A model generated the notes under the pieces. It worked only from the letters and a program-made list of their open reading frames with translations. It searched no databases and was not told where the DNA came from. Position numbers and translations under genes: made by a program. 64,000 nt of DNA, taken from assembly GCA_023439045.1 (NCBI GenBank), contig JAEXOY010000043.1, forward strand, positions 254,978-318,977, given 5' to 3'. Source of the stretch: Bacillota bacterium. GTDB taxonomy: Bacteria; Bacillota; Clostridia; Acetivibrionales; DSM-1351. This document shows, piece after piece, positions 1 through 8,003 of this stretch (positions are counted from its first letter, which is position 1; each line of letters opens with the position of its first letter).

Positions 1-108
1 TGCTTTTCATCTTATTATGAAATCGGTAGCCATGAGCAAATGGCATTGCTTGTGGGAGGTTATGTTGTGGAGATGCTGGACGGGTATTTGAAGATATTGA
101 AAGGATGA
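1..108 (+). CDS. 3' end of an unidentified gene, cut by the window edge
   Basis: An open frame runs from the first base to a TGA at 106-108 and gives 35 residues ending VEMLDGYLKILKG. I do not recognise it. It is followed after about 60 bases by a hairpin and a copy of the ssrA 3' end, so it may belong to chromosome beyond an integrated element, or to the element itself. A chance frame cannot be excluded at this length. Confidence 0.3.
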   Translation, partial: CFSSYYEIGSHEQMALLVGGYVVEMLDGYLKILKG

Positions 109-170
109 GTGAAAACATTGGATATCGTTTTATAAATCTAAAAACTAACCAAACACCAATTTATAAAATA

Positions 171-220
171 AAAAGCCCGTAAACCTTGATATTAAAGATT
201 TTCGGGCTTTGTGGTGGAGG
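171..220 (-). other. Outer ssrA 3'-end copy with its terminator (candidate attachment site)
   Basis: TGGTGGAGG at 212-220 repeats the last nine bases of tmRNA (5060-5068). On the side away from the gene it is followed by a hairpin (AAAGCCCG..CGGGCTTT, 172-210) whose loop shares the phrase CTTGATATTAAAG with the real ssrA terminator at 5021-5052. A second, weaker match (AGTGGAGACGAAC) lies at 265-277. Repeating both the gene end and the terminator is what insertion at an ssrA attachment site leaves behind. That is inference: no integrase gene is seen. Confidence 0.5.
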
Positions 221-337
221 ACAATAAGCAATACACGAACCCCATGTTCCGATTTGCACATTTTAGTGGAGACGAACCTTACCAGTCAAAGCTAACAACG
301 GATATCAGCTAATATAGACACAGTACTAAGAAAATTT

Positions 338-2245
338 TTATTTACTTAACCACATCCCAATCATTTTTTCTAATTTCCTATCAAGGTTTTCCTTTTCACA
401 ATAAAGCTTATTTAGCTCATCATGGGTGAGATTGGGCATATACATGCGATTACCAATTTCTTTAATCTCAGCCTCTAATAGTTTTATTTCACTTTCAAGC
501 CTTGTTATGTCTATCTGGCCTTTAATCTCTTTTGTACTAATCTTATCACAAACCTTTATTACCTTTTTTCCCTCTTGGTACTGCCCTTCTTGAACAAGCT
601 TTTCATTTTTCATATTCTTATAGTTATCGTAATCACCTGGATAACTTATAAATTTACATTCTTCTATAGCAACTACCCGGTTACACATTCTATTAATAAA
701 ATATCTATCATGTGATATAAATAATATAGAACCTTTAAAGTCTTCTAGCGCTTCCTCCAAAGTTTCAATTGAGTCTATGTCAAGATGATTAGTAGGCTCG
801 TCAAGTATCAGCAGATTCATTTCTTCATATAATAACATACACAATTTTAGTCTAACCCTTTCACCCCCAGACAAGTCTTTAATCTTTTTATATGGCTCTT
901 TACCGTAAAACATAAATCTTGCAAGATATTCCCTAGCTTTTCCCTCGAGTATGTATTTGTCTTCTCTAAAGCAGTCGATAATCCTGTCCTCTTCATTCTT
1001 GAAGGTAATATTCTGAGGCAAATATGCAACCTTTACATTTGCCCCAAGCTTTGCCTGACCGCTATCTGCATTCATTTCCCCTAGCAAAATCTTTAAAAAG
1101 GTAGTTTTACCACACCCATTTGGCCCAATAAGTGCAATTCTTTCACCAAAGGTAACAAATAGCTCTGCATTCTGTAAAATAACCTTATTCCCAAAGCATT
1201 TTGACAGATTACTTACCCTAAGCATTTCATATCCATAATGCTCCGTGATCTTGAAGTTAATTTTCATATTCTTTTTTTCAAAAATTGGTCTGTCTATTTT
1301 TTCTATCTTATCTAGCTTTCTCTGTATACTAACAGCTCGTCTGAAGAATTTGTTGTTATCAGATCTTTGAGCCCAGTCTCTTAAATCTTTTATTGTATTT
1401 TCCATGGAGTTAATTTTCTTTTGCTGTTCCTTATAGTTTTCAAATTGTAAAAGAATGCTCTCTTCTTTTTTCCTGAAATAATCAGAATAATTTCCATCAA
1501 ATGTCTCACATTTTTTGTCTTCAACCTCTACAATTTTTGTAACTACATTATCCAAAAAGTATCTGTCATGCGAAACGATAATAGCAATACCTTTATAGCT
1601 CTTCAGAAATTTTTCAAGCCATTCTACAGATTGCACATCTAAATGATTAGTAGGCTCATCAAGCAGCAGTACATCGGGACTCTCCAGTAAAATCCTTCCG
1701 AGGTTTACAATAGTTTTTTCGCCTCCGCTTAAAATGCTGAACTCTTTGTGCAAAAAAGCATCACTAAATTTAAGGCCAGTACATACCCTACACAATTTCT
1801 CTTCCCTTTCATACCCTCCTTTAGCTTCATAATCCTGCTGTATACGACTGTACTTTTTTAATACTGTCTCAAGAGCTGGTCCCTGCAAATACTCCATCTC
1901 AGTTTCCAAAGCTTTTAACTGTTCTTCTACGCGATAGAGTTCTTTAAAAGCCAAATTCAATATATCTCTAACCCTAATACTTTCATCATAGCTTGATAGC
2001 TGTTCAAGATAGCCTATAGTTGTACCCTTGGGGATTGAAATCCGACTCTTACCTTCACATATCTTTCTATAGTCAATATCCATTGTTTCAATACCAGCTA
2101 ACAGCTTTAATATTGTGGTCTTACCACTTCCATTTACTCCTACAACTCCAACTTTATCACCTTCATAAATGGTAAAACTGGCATCATTAAGGACAGATAT
2201 ATCACCATAATGCTTTCTAGCATTATACATTGTTAATTCAATCAT
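338..2245 (-). CDS. ABC-F family ATPase (ribosome-associated, possibly antibiotic resistance)
   Basis: This 635-residue protein has two ABC ATPase domains and no membrane segment, the ABC-F plan. Domain 1 has Walker A GVNGSGKT (about residue 37), LSGGE and LLLDEPTNHLD. Domain 2 has GPNGCGKT, LSGGERVRL and LILDEPTNHLD. A charged linker separates them and a coiled-coil tail follows. ABC-F proteins bind the ribosomal E site, and some relieve drugs such as lincosamides, pleuromutilins or macrolides. The start at 2245 follows GGAGGAG. The leader carries two intrinsic terminators, which favours a drug-induced resistance factor over a housekeeping member. It lies between ssrA-end copies, so it was probably acquired. 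The drug class cannot be read from sequence. Confidence 0.85.
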   Translation of the reverse strand: MIELTMYNARKHYGDISVLNDASFTIYEGDKVGVVGVNGSGKTTILKLLAGIETMDIDYRKICEGKSRISIPKGTTIGYLEQLSSYDESIRVRDILNLAFKELYRVEEQLKALETEMEYLQGPALETVLKKYSRIQQDYEAKGGYEREEKLCRVCTGLKFSDAFLHKEFSILSGGEKTIVNLGRILLESPDVLLLDEPTNHLDVQSVEWLEKFLKSYKGIAIIVSHDRYFLDNVVTKIVEVEDKKCETFDGNYSDYFRKKEESILLQFENYKEQQKKINSMENTIKDLRDWAQRSDNNKFFRRAVSIQRKLDKIEKIDRPIFEKKNMKINFKITEHYGYEMLRVSNLSKCFGNKVILQNAELFVTFGERIALIGPNGCGKTTFLKILLGEMNADSGQAKLGANVKVAYLPQNITFKNEEDRIIDCFREDKYILEGKAREYLARFMFYGKEPYKKIKDLSGGERVRLKLCMLLYEEMNLLILDEPTNHLDIDSIETLEEALEDFKGSILFISHDRYFINRMCNRVVAIEECKFISYPGDYDNYKNMKNEKLVQEGQYQEGKKVIKVCDKISTKEIKGQIDITRLESEIKLLEAEIKEIGNRMYMPNLTHDELNKLYCEKENLDRKLEKMIGMWLSK

Positions 2246-2325
2246 AAAACTCCTCCATTCTTAAGTTATAAATTGTATTTATAACCAATTTAGTTATATC
2301 TCCTTCAAAATAGCAAGCAAAAAAA

Positions 2326-2359
2326 CTGCAGGTGAATAGCAAAAGCATTCTACCTGCAG
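2326..2359 (-). terminator. Leader terminator/attenuator 2 before the ABC-F gene
   Basis: The arms CTGCAGGT and ACCTGCAG, extended by partly paired bases, enclose a T-rich loop and are followed on the minus strand by seven T. It stands about 80 bases before the ABC-F start, so transcripts must read through it to reach the gene. Confidence 0.75.
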
Positions 2360-2396
2360 TCTTATACACAATGGATGCCGAAAATAAAAACAAAAA

Positions 2397-2420
2397 ATAC
2401 CGTGCAGCTAAGCACGGTAT
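2397..2420 (-). terminator. Leader terminator/attenuator 1 before the ABC-F gene
   Basis: A perfect 9 bp stem (ATACCGTGC with GCACGGTAT, six-base loop) is followed by TTTTTTG on the minus strand. A tiny frame, ATG-TGG-ATT-TAG at 2448-2437, sits just upstream behind AGGTG and could be a leader peptide. A GTG-started frame also runs through both hairpins. Which one, if either, is translated is unknown. Confidence 0.7.
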
Positions 2421-2456
2421 CACATTATTTACTCTTCTAAATCCACATAACAACAC

Positions 2457-3005
2457 CTAAAAAGACATCTCTTTTTCTCTGGTCTGTCTACTTAGTTTGA
2501 TATTATTACTTTAGCAAGGTTGAAATACCACTATTCTTAACTTGATAAACCGAAAAAGCATAACAAGAAACCCCTTCAAAGGGAAACAAATTGCTTTATT
2601 CAGCTAATATTAAATTCAACAAGTTAAGCATTCGCTGGCATTGGATTACCTCGCTTTCAATAAATTCATTTTAATGATAGCACAAGTGGTAAACTCTTGC
2701 AATTATTTGTTTACATTTCTCCCTAATATTTCTAATGATGTATGAATATCAGCTTTCCATTAGGTCTACCTTAATGGCTACCTATAAATGTTATACAAGG
2801 ATATTATGGAACTTGCTTCAATGCTGGTCTACCTATTTGTCTACCTACAACCTTTAGATATGACAAAAGCCGCTATACAAGCGGATTTCATTGGTGGAGG
2901 CGAACCGTATCGTTTCTATGTACAAATCCCCTCTTCGGATATCGCCATAATGTAGGAATGAGCAGGACGGTTTAATCGCTGTCCTGCCCACTCTTGTCTC
3001 AGAAT
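2457..3005. other. Gene-free stretch between the ABC-F leader and the toxin-antitoxin pair
   Basis: I see no supported gene here. It holds the upstream part of the ABC-F leader and an internal ssrA-end copy (TGGTGGAGGCGA at 2892-2903) preceded by a small CCGC/GCGG hairpin. A GCAGGAC/GTCCTGC hairpin (2962-2987) lies just past the antitoxin stop and could end that operon, though it lacks a T run. Confidence 0.5.
2874..2903 (-). other. Internal ssrA 3'-end copy (candidate attachment site)
   Basis: TGGTGGAGGCGA at 2892-2903 is identical to the last 12 bases of tmRNA (5060-5071). Read on the minus strand, it is followed by CCGC-TTGTATA-GCGG and CTTTTG, a terminator-like hairpin placed as at the real ssrA end. 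It divides the strip into two blocks: ABC-F, and toxin-antitoxin plus IS remnant. Confidence 0.5.
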
Positions 3006-3320
3006 TTATACCTTGCTGTACTCCATATTGGTATTCTTCTTCTCAAGCTTGATTTCCAAGCCCAAGCTGTCTACATACTTTATAAAGTTTCTTAGAGTAG
3101 GAGAGTTATCTACGGTTTCAATCCGAGAAACCATCTGTTGAGTTAATCCAGACTGATTTGCAATATCTCTTTGAGAAAAGCCCATTTCATTCCTCATTTT
3201 AACAAGTTGCTTAACCACTTCGTACTCATGCTGTGCACTGTCATAAGCCTTTTTAAGCTCGACATCGTTTTCCAATCTTTTATTAATTTGTTCCTTTACA
3301 TTAACCTTTTTAAAAGGCAT
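3006..3320 (-). CDS. XRE-type antitoxin (HigA-like)
   Basis: This 104-residue protein has a central helix-turn-helix (RNEMGFSQRDIANQSGLTQQ, then MVSRIE), typical of XRE/Cro repressors. It follows the toxin gene by 24 bases, the toxin-first order of HigBA pairs. The ATG at 3320 is preferred over a GTG three codons earlier because AGAGG lies eight bases before it. The product should bind and neutralise the upstream toxin and repress the operon at the palindromes 3715-3770. It is seen as intact. Confidence 0.85.
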   Translation of the reverse strand: MPFKKVNVKEQINKRLENDVELKKAYDSAQHEYEVVKQLVKMRNEMGFSQRDIANQSGLTQQMVSRIETVDNSPTLRNFIKYVDSLGLEIKLEKKNTNMEYSKV

Positions 3321-3344
3321 GATACTCACCTCTCATTCCATTCA

Positions 3345-3692
3345 TCAAATAAATCTCTTACCGAGTAACTTTTCCAGTTCTCTAACTCTTTTTATCGCCT
3401 TATCCAATTCAAACTTCTCAGCTTTGCCTTTTTGTTTCTTACACGCATGAACCAGATACATATTATCTCTGTCTGCTACAACGTACATTATGCGGTTATC
3501 ATCATAGAACTTGATTTCCCAGAGCTTTGCCCTGAGTTGTCTCGTATTTAGTACATTAAGTGCTGCAAGCCCTTCGTCTTCAAGTTTTTCAAGAATTGTT
3601 AACCCTTCTGCTTTTTCATTTTTCGGAAGCTCGTCAATATATTCAAGGATTAAGTCTTTGCCTCCACTTGTTTCATAGTGATGTATATTCAT
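3345..3692 (-). CDS. HigB/RelE-like toxin (Gp49-type, DUF891)
   Basis: This 115-residue protein has the features of the phage-derived Gp49/HigB branch of the RelE superfamily: LKAKLWEIKF-like strands (here LRAKLWEIKFYDD), then RIMYVV, then HACKKQKGKAEKFELDKA with clustered basic residues near the C-terminus. RelE-family toxins cut mRNA on the ribosome. The ATG at 3692 was chosen because CAGGAGAAATAAT precedes it; the ATG seven codons upstream has no site. It sits in the accessory strip between ssrA-end copies, as is common for toxin-antitoxin modules. Activity is inferred. Confidence 0.85.
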   Translation of the reverse strand: MNIHHYETSGGKDLILEYIDELPKNEKAEGLTILEKLEDEGLAALNVLNTRQLRAKLWEIKFYDDNRIMYVVADRDNMYLVHACKKQKGKAEKFELDKAIKRVRELEKLLGKRFI

Positions 3693-3714
3693 ATTATTTC
3701 TCCTGAGCTGCATG

Positions 3715-3770
3715 TTTATACACCATATTTAGTGTATAAACAATTATATTTTACACCATATTTGATGTAA
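3715..3770 (-). promoter_or_regulatory. Twin palindromes, probable toxin-antitoxin operator
   Basis: TTTATACAC-N8-GTGTATAAA (3715-3740) and TTACA-N10-TGTAA (3751-3770) share the core ACACCATATTT and are spaced about 36 bp apart, directly upstream of the toxin start. Paired palindromes are the usual binding site of an XRE antitoxin. The assignment is by position. Confidence 0.65.
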
Positions 3771-3869
3771 TTGCAATCAATATTGTTGTTAAATTATTTG
3801 GGGTTTTTTAGGACTTCTCAATTATGTATCTTTAGTAATTTTACTATACACCAAACATTATGGCTTTAT

Positions 3870-4947
3870 GCCAAGAGAAAGATTAATGTAGCACTTATGC
3901 TGGTCCCGATAGCCCACAACGTTTCTATAATAATCTTGCCGTAGGTATCAACCCCTTCCACATTTCATCGATCATATATACACTAAAGTATCTAAATACG
4001 ATTCTAATTAATCGTATTACCCCAGATTTCCGTACTATTGCAGATTTTCGTAAAAATAATTCTAAAGCTATTAAAAATGTCTTTTCTGCCTTCGTTAAGC
4101 TATGTTAAAAGCTTGATCTGTACAATAGAGAACTCATTGCCATTGATGGTTCTAAATTCAGGGCTGTTAATAGCAAAATGAATTCCTACAACCAAGATAC
4201 TTTGAATAGAAAAATTAAACATATTGAAGATATCATCTCTAACTACTTATCCCAGATGGACAATGAGGAATAAAAAATTCCACACACCCGGAGAATATCA
4301 AAAAGTGTATCCATGCTGGCGTTTTACCTAAATGCTATGAAAAAACAGCTATCTCAGTTGATATTCAAGAGCAGCACGAACGGCTTAGTTGTTTTACCTT
4401 AAATGAAGACGGTACTGTGACCTGTCCAATGCTCCATACTTTATCCAAAACAAAAATGGGAGGCAGAAATACCATATATGCAAACAAAGACGCTTGTAGA
4501 CAATGCACCAATAGGTGTACCAGTTCCACTAAATACAAGACAGTAAGTTTTGGACCTGATAGCAAATATGTACCTGTGTAAATATTTGGGTCACCAGAAA
4601 TAGAGATAAATAAAATACCAGTAAATATTCCAATCAATCCATTTAATCATACACTAGACAGAAAAGATTACACAGACAAGCGAAAAGTTATCCTCAAAAT
4701 TAGAGAAGATATCCCCAAGATGAAACTTCGAATGTGCTTATCTGAACACCCCTTTGGAACAGTAAAGTGGTATCATGGAGCCCACTACCTACTTTGCAGA
4801 GGTAAAGAAAAGGTAGCCGCCGAGCTGGGGCTGGTCGCTGACTATGTCAGCTGCTCGCCTCTGCGTCCTAGGCTTAGTTTTCTTGCCTACAATATGAAAC
4901 GAGCGATAAATATGATAGGAATTCAAAAATTAATAGCAGCAATGTAA
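3870..4947 (+). pseudogene. Decayed IS1182-family transposase
   Basis: Plus-strand fragments in different frames read ITPDFRTIADFRKNN, then LIAIDGSKFRAVNSK, then RKIKHIEDIISNYLSQ, then a Cys-rich block (ACRQCTNRCTSS), then FGTVKWYHGAHYLLCRGKEK and FLAYNMKRAINMIG. These are the ordered motifs of IS1182-type DDE transposases. Stops and frame changes separate them and the N-terminal part is shortened. Near the end an in-frame stretch of 42 bases (about 4831-4872) splits the expected AELG-LSFLAYN join. No clear terminal inverted repeats were found, so the start is approximate. Confidence 0.8.
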
Positions 4948-4969
4948 GGGGAAATCCCCTTATTTTTTT
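4945..4969 (+). terminator. Terminator after the transposase remnant
   Basis: AAGGGGA and TCCCCTT form a short hairpin, followed by ATTTTTTTG on the plus strand, right after the transposase stop. Confidence 0.6.
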
Positions 4970-5020
4970 GCATATATTCAAAAAACATGACTTTGAGTGC
5001 CTATTTTATAAATCAAAAAG

Positions 5021-5052
5021 TCCGAAAACCCTTGATATTAAAGGTTTTCGGA
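5021..5052 (-). terminator. ssrA terminator
   Basis: TCCGAAAACC and GGTTTTCGGA pair perfectly over 10 bp, followed on the minus strand by CTTTTTG, seven bases past the tmRNA CCA end. Confidence 0.85.
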
Positions 5053-5059
5053 CAAATTT

Positions 5060-5491
5060 TGGTGGAGGCGAGGGGAGTCGAACCCCTGTCCGAAACCACA
5101 TCCTCTAGAACTTCTACGGGTGTAGCCTATAATTTGTGCAGAATCCAGTATCCTTGGAGACAAGTCTCTTTGGACTTGGATTCTACGTTTCCCTACGGTG
5201 GACCCCTACAGGCAGGGTGCCACTTTCGGTAGCCTTTAAGTTCCGATCTGGCTCAAGGCTACTGCCAAATCAGTTCTAGCATTTGACCTTCCTATGCAAA
5301 AGGGCTGACTTGTCGACGCCAGTGCCCCCAGGTGCAGCAACCTGGGACTGACGGGCTGCCCTTAGGCAGCAGCTAAAGCGAAATTATCGTTTTTAGCGTT
5401 TAATTTTAGTTTCTCGTTTTTTAAGAGGCCCACGAGAATCCTCTACCCGCTTATCTAGTCTCAACAATCCCGTCGAAACCATTACGCCCCC
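5060..5491 (-). ncRNA. ssrA: Transfer-messenger RNA (tmRNA)
   Basis: The 5' end GGGGGCGTAATGG pairs with CGCCTCC before the encoded ACCA to make the tRNA-like acceptor stem, and GGTTCGACTCC gives the T arm. The tag frame at 5397-5362 reads AKNDNFALAAA followed by TAA, with the GCU resume codon. The tag hydrophobic end is the usual ClpXP degradation signal, and clpX and clpP are at 15124-17016. Total length is about 432 nt, longer than the usual 350-370. The excess includes a hairpin (AGAATCCA..TGGATTCT, about 5141-5188) in the 3' domain. It lies 88 bases downstream of smpB on the same strand. Confidence 0.95.
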
Positions 5492-5579
5492 ATGTATAAA
5501 TTTGATGCTATTAGCATCTATTAAATTAACACATGAGTTATAAAACCCATATTAATTTTTCAAATGTTCATTTTTAGGT

Positions 5580-6047
5580 TTAATATCTCTGCTGCTCCTT
5601 GAGCTTTCTGTCGATTTCTCGCTTGGCATCCTTTGCAGCAATATCGTCGCGCTTGTCATACAGCTTCTTGCCTCGCGCAACGCCCAACTCAATCTTAACC
5701 TTTCCATGCTTCAAATATGCTTGAACAGGTACTAGCGTTAATCCCTTTTGCTGAGTCAAACCAATAAGTCTGTTAATCTCAGCTCTATGCAATAGCAACT
5801 TTCTATCTCTCAAGGGATCTTTATTGTATATGTTTCCCTGTTCATAGGGACTAATATGCATGCCACTTAGAATCACTTCGCCATGCTCAATAGAAGCATA
5901 GCTTTCTTTGAGGTTGAGCTTGCCTTGCCTGATTGATTTTACTTCAGTACCAGAAAGAACAATCCCAGCTTCAATCTTTTCTTCAATAAAATAATCATGA
6001 TACGCTTTTTTGTTTTGAGCTACAACCTTAAATGATTCCTTAGCCAT
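5580..6047 (-). CDS. smpB: SsrA-binding protein SmpB
   Basis: This 155-residue protein binds the tRNA-like part of tmRNA and brings it to stalled ribosomes. Family motifs are seen: AYHDYFIEEKIEAGIVLSGT near the start, EVKSIRQGK, then the basic C-terminal tail LYDKRDDIAAKDAKREIDRK that reaches into the empty mRNA channel. The ATG at 6047 (MAKESFK) follows GGGAGGATAC; a longer frame upstream has no support. The ssrA gene lies directly downstream, so partner protein and RNA are probably co-transcribed. Confidence 0.97.
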   Translation of the reverse strand: MAKESFKVVAQNKKAYHDYFIEEKIEAGIVLSGTEVKSIRQGKLNLKESYASIEHGEVILSGMHISPYEQGNIYNKDPLRDRKLLLHRAEINRLIGLTQQKGLTLVPVQAYLKHGKVKIELGVARGKKLYDKRDDIAAKDAKREIDRKLKEQQRY

Positions 6048-6455
6048 GTATCCTCCCGTCCTATCACACTTGAGCCAATGTTTACACCACAGAGTCAACC
6101 TTTACGAAAAGAGCCAACCTTTACAAAAGAGCAAACTTTACGCAAAGAGCCAACCTTTTAGCACAGATCCAAACGTAAAACTGCTACCAATGCCGATAAA
6201 AATAACCCTTCCAAATAAAAAAGGGCTCGAGATAATTATAACACCACACTATAAAAAGTCAAGCAACTTACAAATATTGTAAGTTGCAGCATTAAAACGG
6301 TATTAGCGCAATTCAGGTATACGCTTACTCCTAAAGATGTAGTCTTAAGTTTTTTACTGCTTGGCATATTATACCTTCAACTTTTTTACTGCTTGCATAT
6401 TGGATCTTCAGCTTTTTTACTCCTTAGAATATTGGACCTTCAACTTTCTTGCGAC
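6048..6455. other. Spacer with two families of short tandem repeats
   Basis: No gene is supported. At 6069-6160 about five degenerate copies of a 20-21 bp unit (GAGCCAACCTTTACAAAA-like) lie upstream of smpB. At 6345-6515 about six copies of a 25-33 bp unit (AGTAAAAAAGTTGAAGG-like on the minus strand) begin inside the next gene's last codons. Between them is the terminator at 6263-6287. Confidence 0.6.
6263..6287 (-). terminator. Terminator after the PHP gene
   Basis: GCAACTTACAA and TTGTAAGTTGC pair perfectly over 11 bp. The minus strand then reads TTGACTTTTTATAG. It is downstream of the PHP/DUF402 pair. Confidence 0.65.
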
Positions 6456-6515
6456 TCAATACATCTGGCCCTTAGTTTCTTCAGTATATCTGGCCTTCAA
6501 TTTCTCCAGTAAGTC
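6345..6515. repeat. Degenerate tandem repeat spanning the 3' end of the PHP gene
   Basis: On the minus strand, six units of 25-33 bp each carry a version of AGTAAAAAAGTTGAAGGTCC followed by AATATG. The first two units are the last coding codons (EKLKARYTEETKGQMY) and the stop lies in the third. The copies get longer and more alike away from the gene. Confidence 0.7.
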
Positions 6516-7325
6516 ATACTCAACGCGCAGTGAGCCTCGCCCACTTCCCATTACCAAGCCTGGCTTTAGACTTCCATGATAATCGGAACCACCAGTAACC
6601 AGCAGATCATGCTTTATTGCAAGCCTCAAGAAATTGCCTGTATCCTGCTCTCTGTTCTCACTATATATTGCTTCAATACCCATTAAACCATACGACTTAA
6701 GCTCTACGAGAAGTTCATCCAACTCATGATAGGTTTTTTGTAGAAAAATCGGATGTGCCAAAACAGGTATTCCACCTGCTTTTCGAATAGCCTGTATTCC
6801 AACCTCTGGAGTAAGTTCAAACCGCTTGAAATATGCCTTCCCACTCTTTGAAAGGTACTTTTCAAATGCATCATCTATATCTCTAGCATAACCCTTTGCC
6901 ACTAGCACCTTGGCAATGTGCGGTCTGCCTACAATATCCCCCATTGCAGCTGCCTGCACATCTTCAATGGCAATTTCAACATTTAGCTCATTTAGCTTGT
7001 TAATAATCTTCTGATTCCTGCTGTTTCTGCCCTCAATAACTATATTAAGTTCGCTTTTTATTGCAGTATATTTATTCCTATCTGGAAAGTAGCCCAAAAT
7101 ATGCATTTCCGGCTTATAATTCACGCTGATTTCAATTCCCGGAATAACCTCAATACCCAGCTTGTCCCCTTCGGCGAGAGCTTCGGCAACACCTTCTACA
7201 GTATCATGATCTGTCAATGCAATCGCACTTAATCCCTGCTTCCTTGCTTCGCGAACCAATTCTATAGGGCTCATACTTCCGTCTGAGGCAGTACTATGTG
7301 TGTGCATATCTATTGTTTTTGTCAT
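6456..7325 (-). CDS. PHP-domain metal-dependent phosphoesterase
   Basis: This 289-residue protein has the PHP metal-site signatures in order: DMHTHSTASDG, LTDHDTVEG, EVIPGIEIS, GRPHIAKVL, PVLAHP and TGGSDYHG. This layout fits the YciV/TrpH group, members of which act as 3',5'-bisphosphate nucleotide phosphatases or 5'-3' exonucleases on short RNA. Which substrate applies here is not known. The ATG at 7325 is used; the upstream TTG is less likely. Only five bases separate it from the stop of the DUF402 gene, so the two should be one operon. Its final codons are part of a tandem repeat. Confidence 0.88.
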   Translation of the reverse strand: MTKTIDMHTHSTASDGSMSPIELVREARKQGLSAIALTDHDTVEGVAEALAEGDKLGIEVIPGIEISVNYKPEMHILGYFPDRNKYTAIKSELNIVIEGRNSRNQKIINKLNELNVEIAIEDVQAAAMGDIVGRPHIAKVLVAKGYARDIDDAFEKYLSKSGKAYFKRFELTPEVGIQAIRKAGGIPVLAHPIFLQKTYHELDELLVELKSYGLMGIEAIYSENREQDTGNFLRLAIKHDLLVTGGSDYHGSLKPGLVMGSGRGSLRVEYDLLEKLKARYTEETKGQMY

Positions 7326-7330
7326 AAAAA

Positions 7331-7813
7331 TTATACTCCCCAATATTGTTCATCTGTACATATTGCAGGCGGAAAACTTCCATCGTAAACACTTTTCAGT
7401 ATTGTATCCATCTTTACCAATGAACTGCATGCCTGAGCTTGAGTAATTAAGCCCTGCTCTAAAGCTGCTGCTAATTCGTCAGCGTCCAGCACCTGCATTG
7501 TGCCATCTGGCATAAGCTTAACGTCTAGTAATAGATCAATCAATGTATATTGATCTAATGTTTCATCATATTTTACATCAATAATGTCACAATACCAGTA
7601 TGCAAACTTCTTGTCACCATCATAAAATCTACTAATTTTGATGCCTTTACTCAAGAATGTATATGAAATCCCACCCGATATATCGTTTCTTGGCCGTATT
7701 GCACTCCACCTTGTGATAAGTAAATTCTTGTCCCTAAATAATACCTCATCACTGGATATATCAACTGTTTCAAATGGTATAAATCTTGTTCTTAGAATTG
7801 TTGGCTTTTTCAT
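7331..7813 (-). CDS. DUF402-domain protein
   Basis: This 160-residue protein shows DUF402 motifs: ISYTFLSKGIKISRFYDGDKK-like strands, then FAYWYCDIIDVKYDE, then YTLIDLLLDVKLMPDG. DUF402 proteins fold as FomD-like barrels, and characterised Gram-positive members hydrolyse nucleotide di- or triphosphates. No assay-level inference is possible here. The ATG at 7813 follows CAGGGGTAAAT. It is the first gene of a pair with the PHP phosphoesterase, which suggests linked nucleotide or RNA metabolism. Confidence 0.8.
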   Translation of the reverse strand: MKKPTILRTRFIPFETVDISSDEVLFRDKNLLITRWSAIRPRNDISGGISYTFLSKGIKISRFYDGDKKFAYWYCDIIDVKYDETLDQYTLIDLLLDVKLMPDGTMQVLDADELAAALEQGLITQAQACSSLVKMDTILKSVYDGSFPPAICTDEQYWGV

Positions 7814-8003
7814 ATTTACCCCTGCTTTTCTATATAAGATTAAATCAATCATCCGTTGAATTTCTTATGCATATTATACCTTACAGTTCTAAATTTTTAA
7901 ATCAAAAATTATAGTTTTATTTCCCATTTTTATAATAAATATAGGTTGAATGATATAATAGGAGTAGTTTTCTTAAGTTCTGTCCATCGAAAGGGTGAAA
8001 GTA

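Noticed and set aside
2238..2456. 72-codon frame across the ABC-F leader
   Set aside because: It reads through two terminators and into the ABC-F gene, and its composition is not protein-like; if any leader peptide exists it is probably shorter.
6069..6160. Operator array for smpB
   Set aside because: The 20 bp copies are degenerate and not palindromic; more likely the same kind of spacer repeat seen elsewhere in the window.
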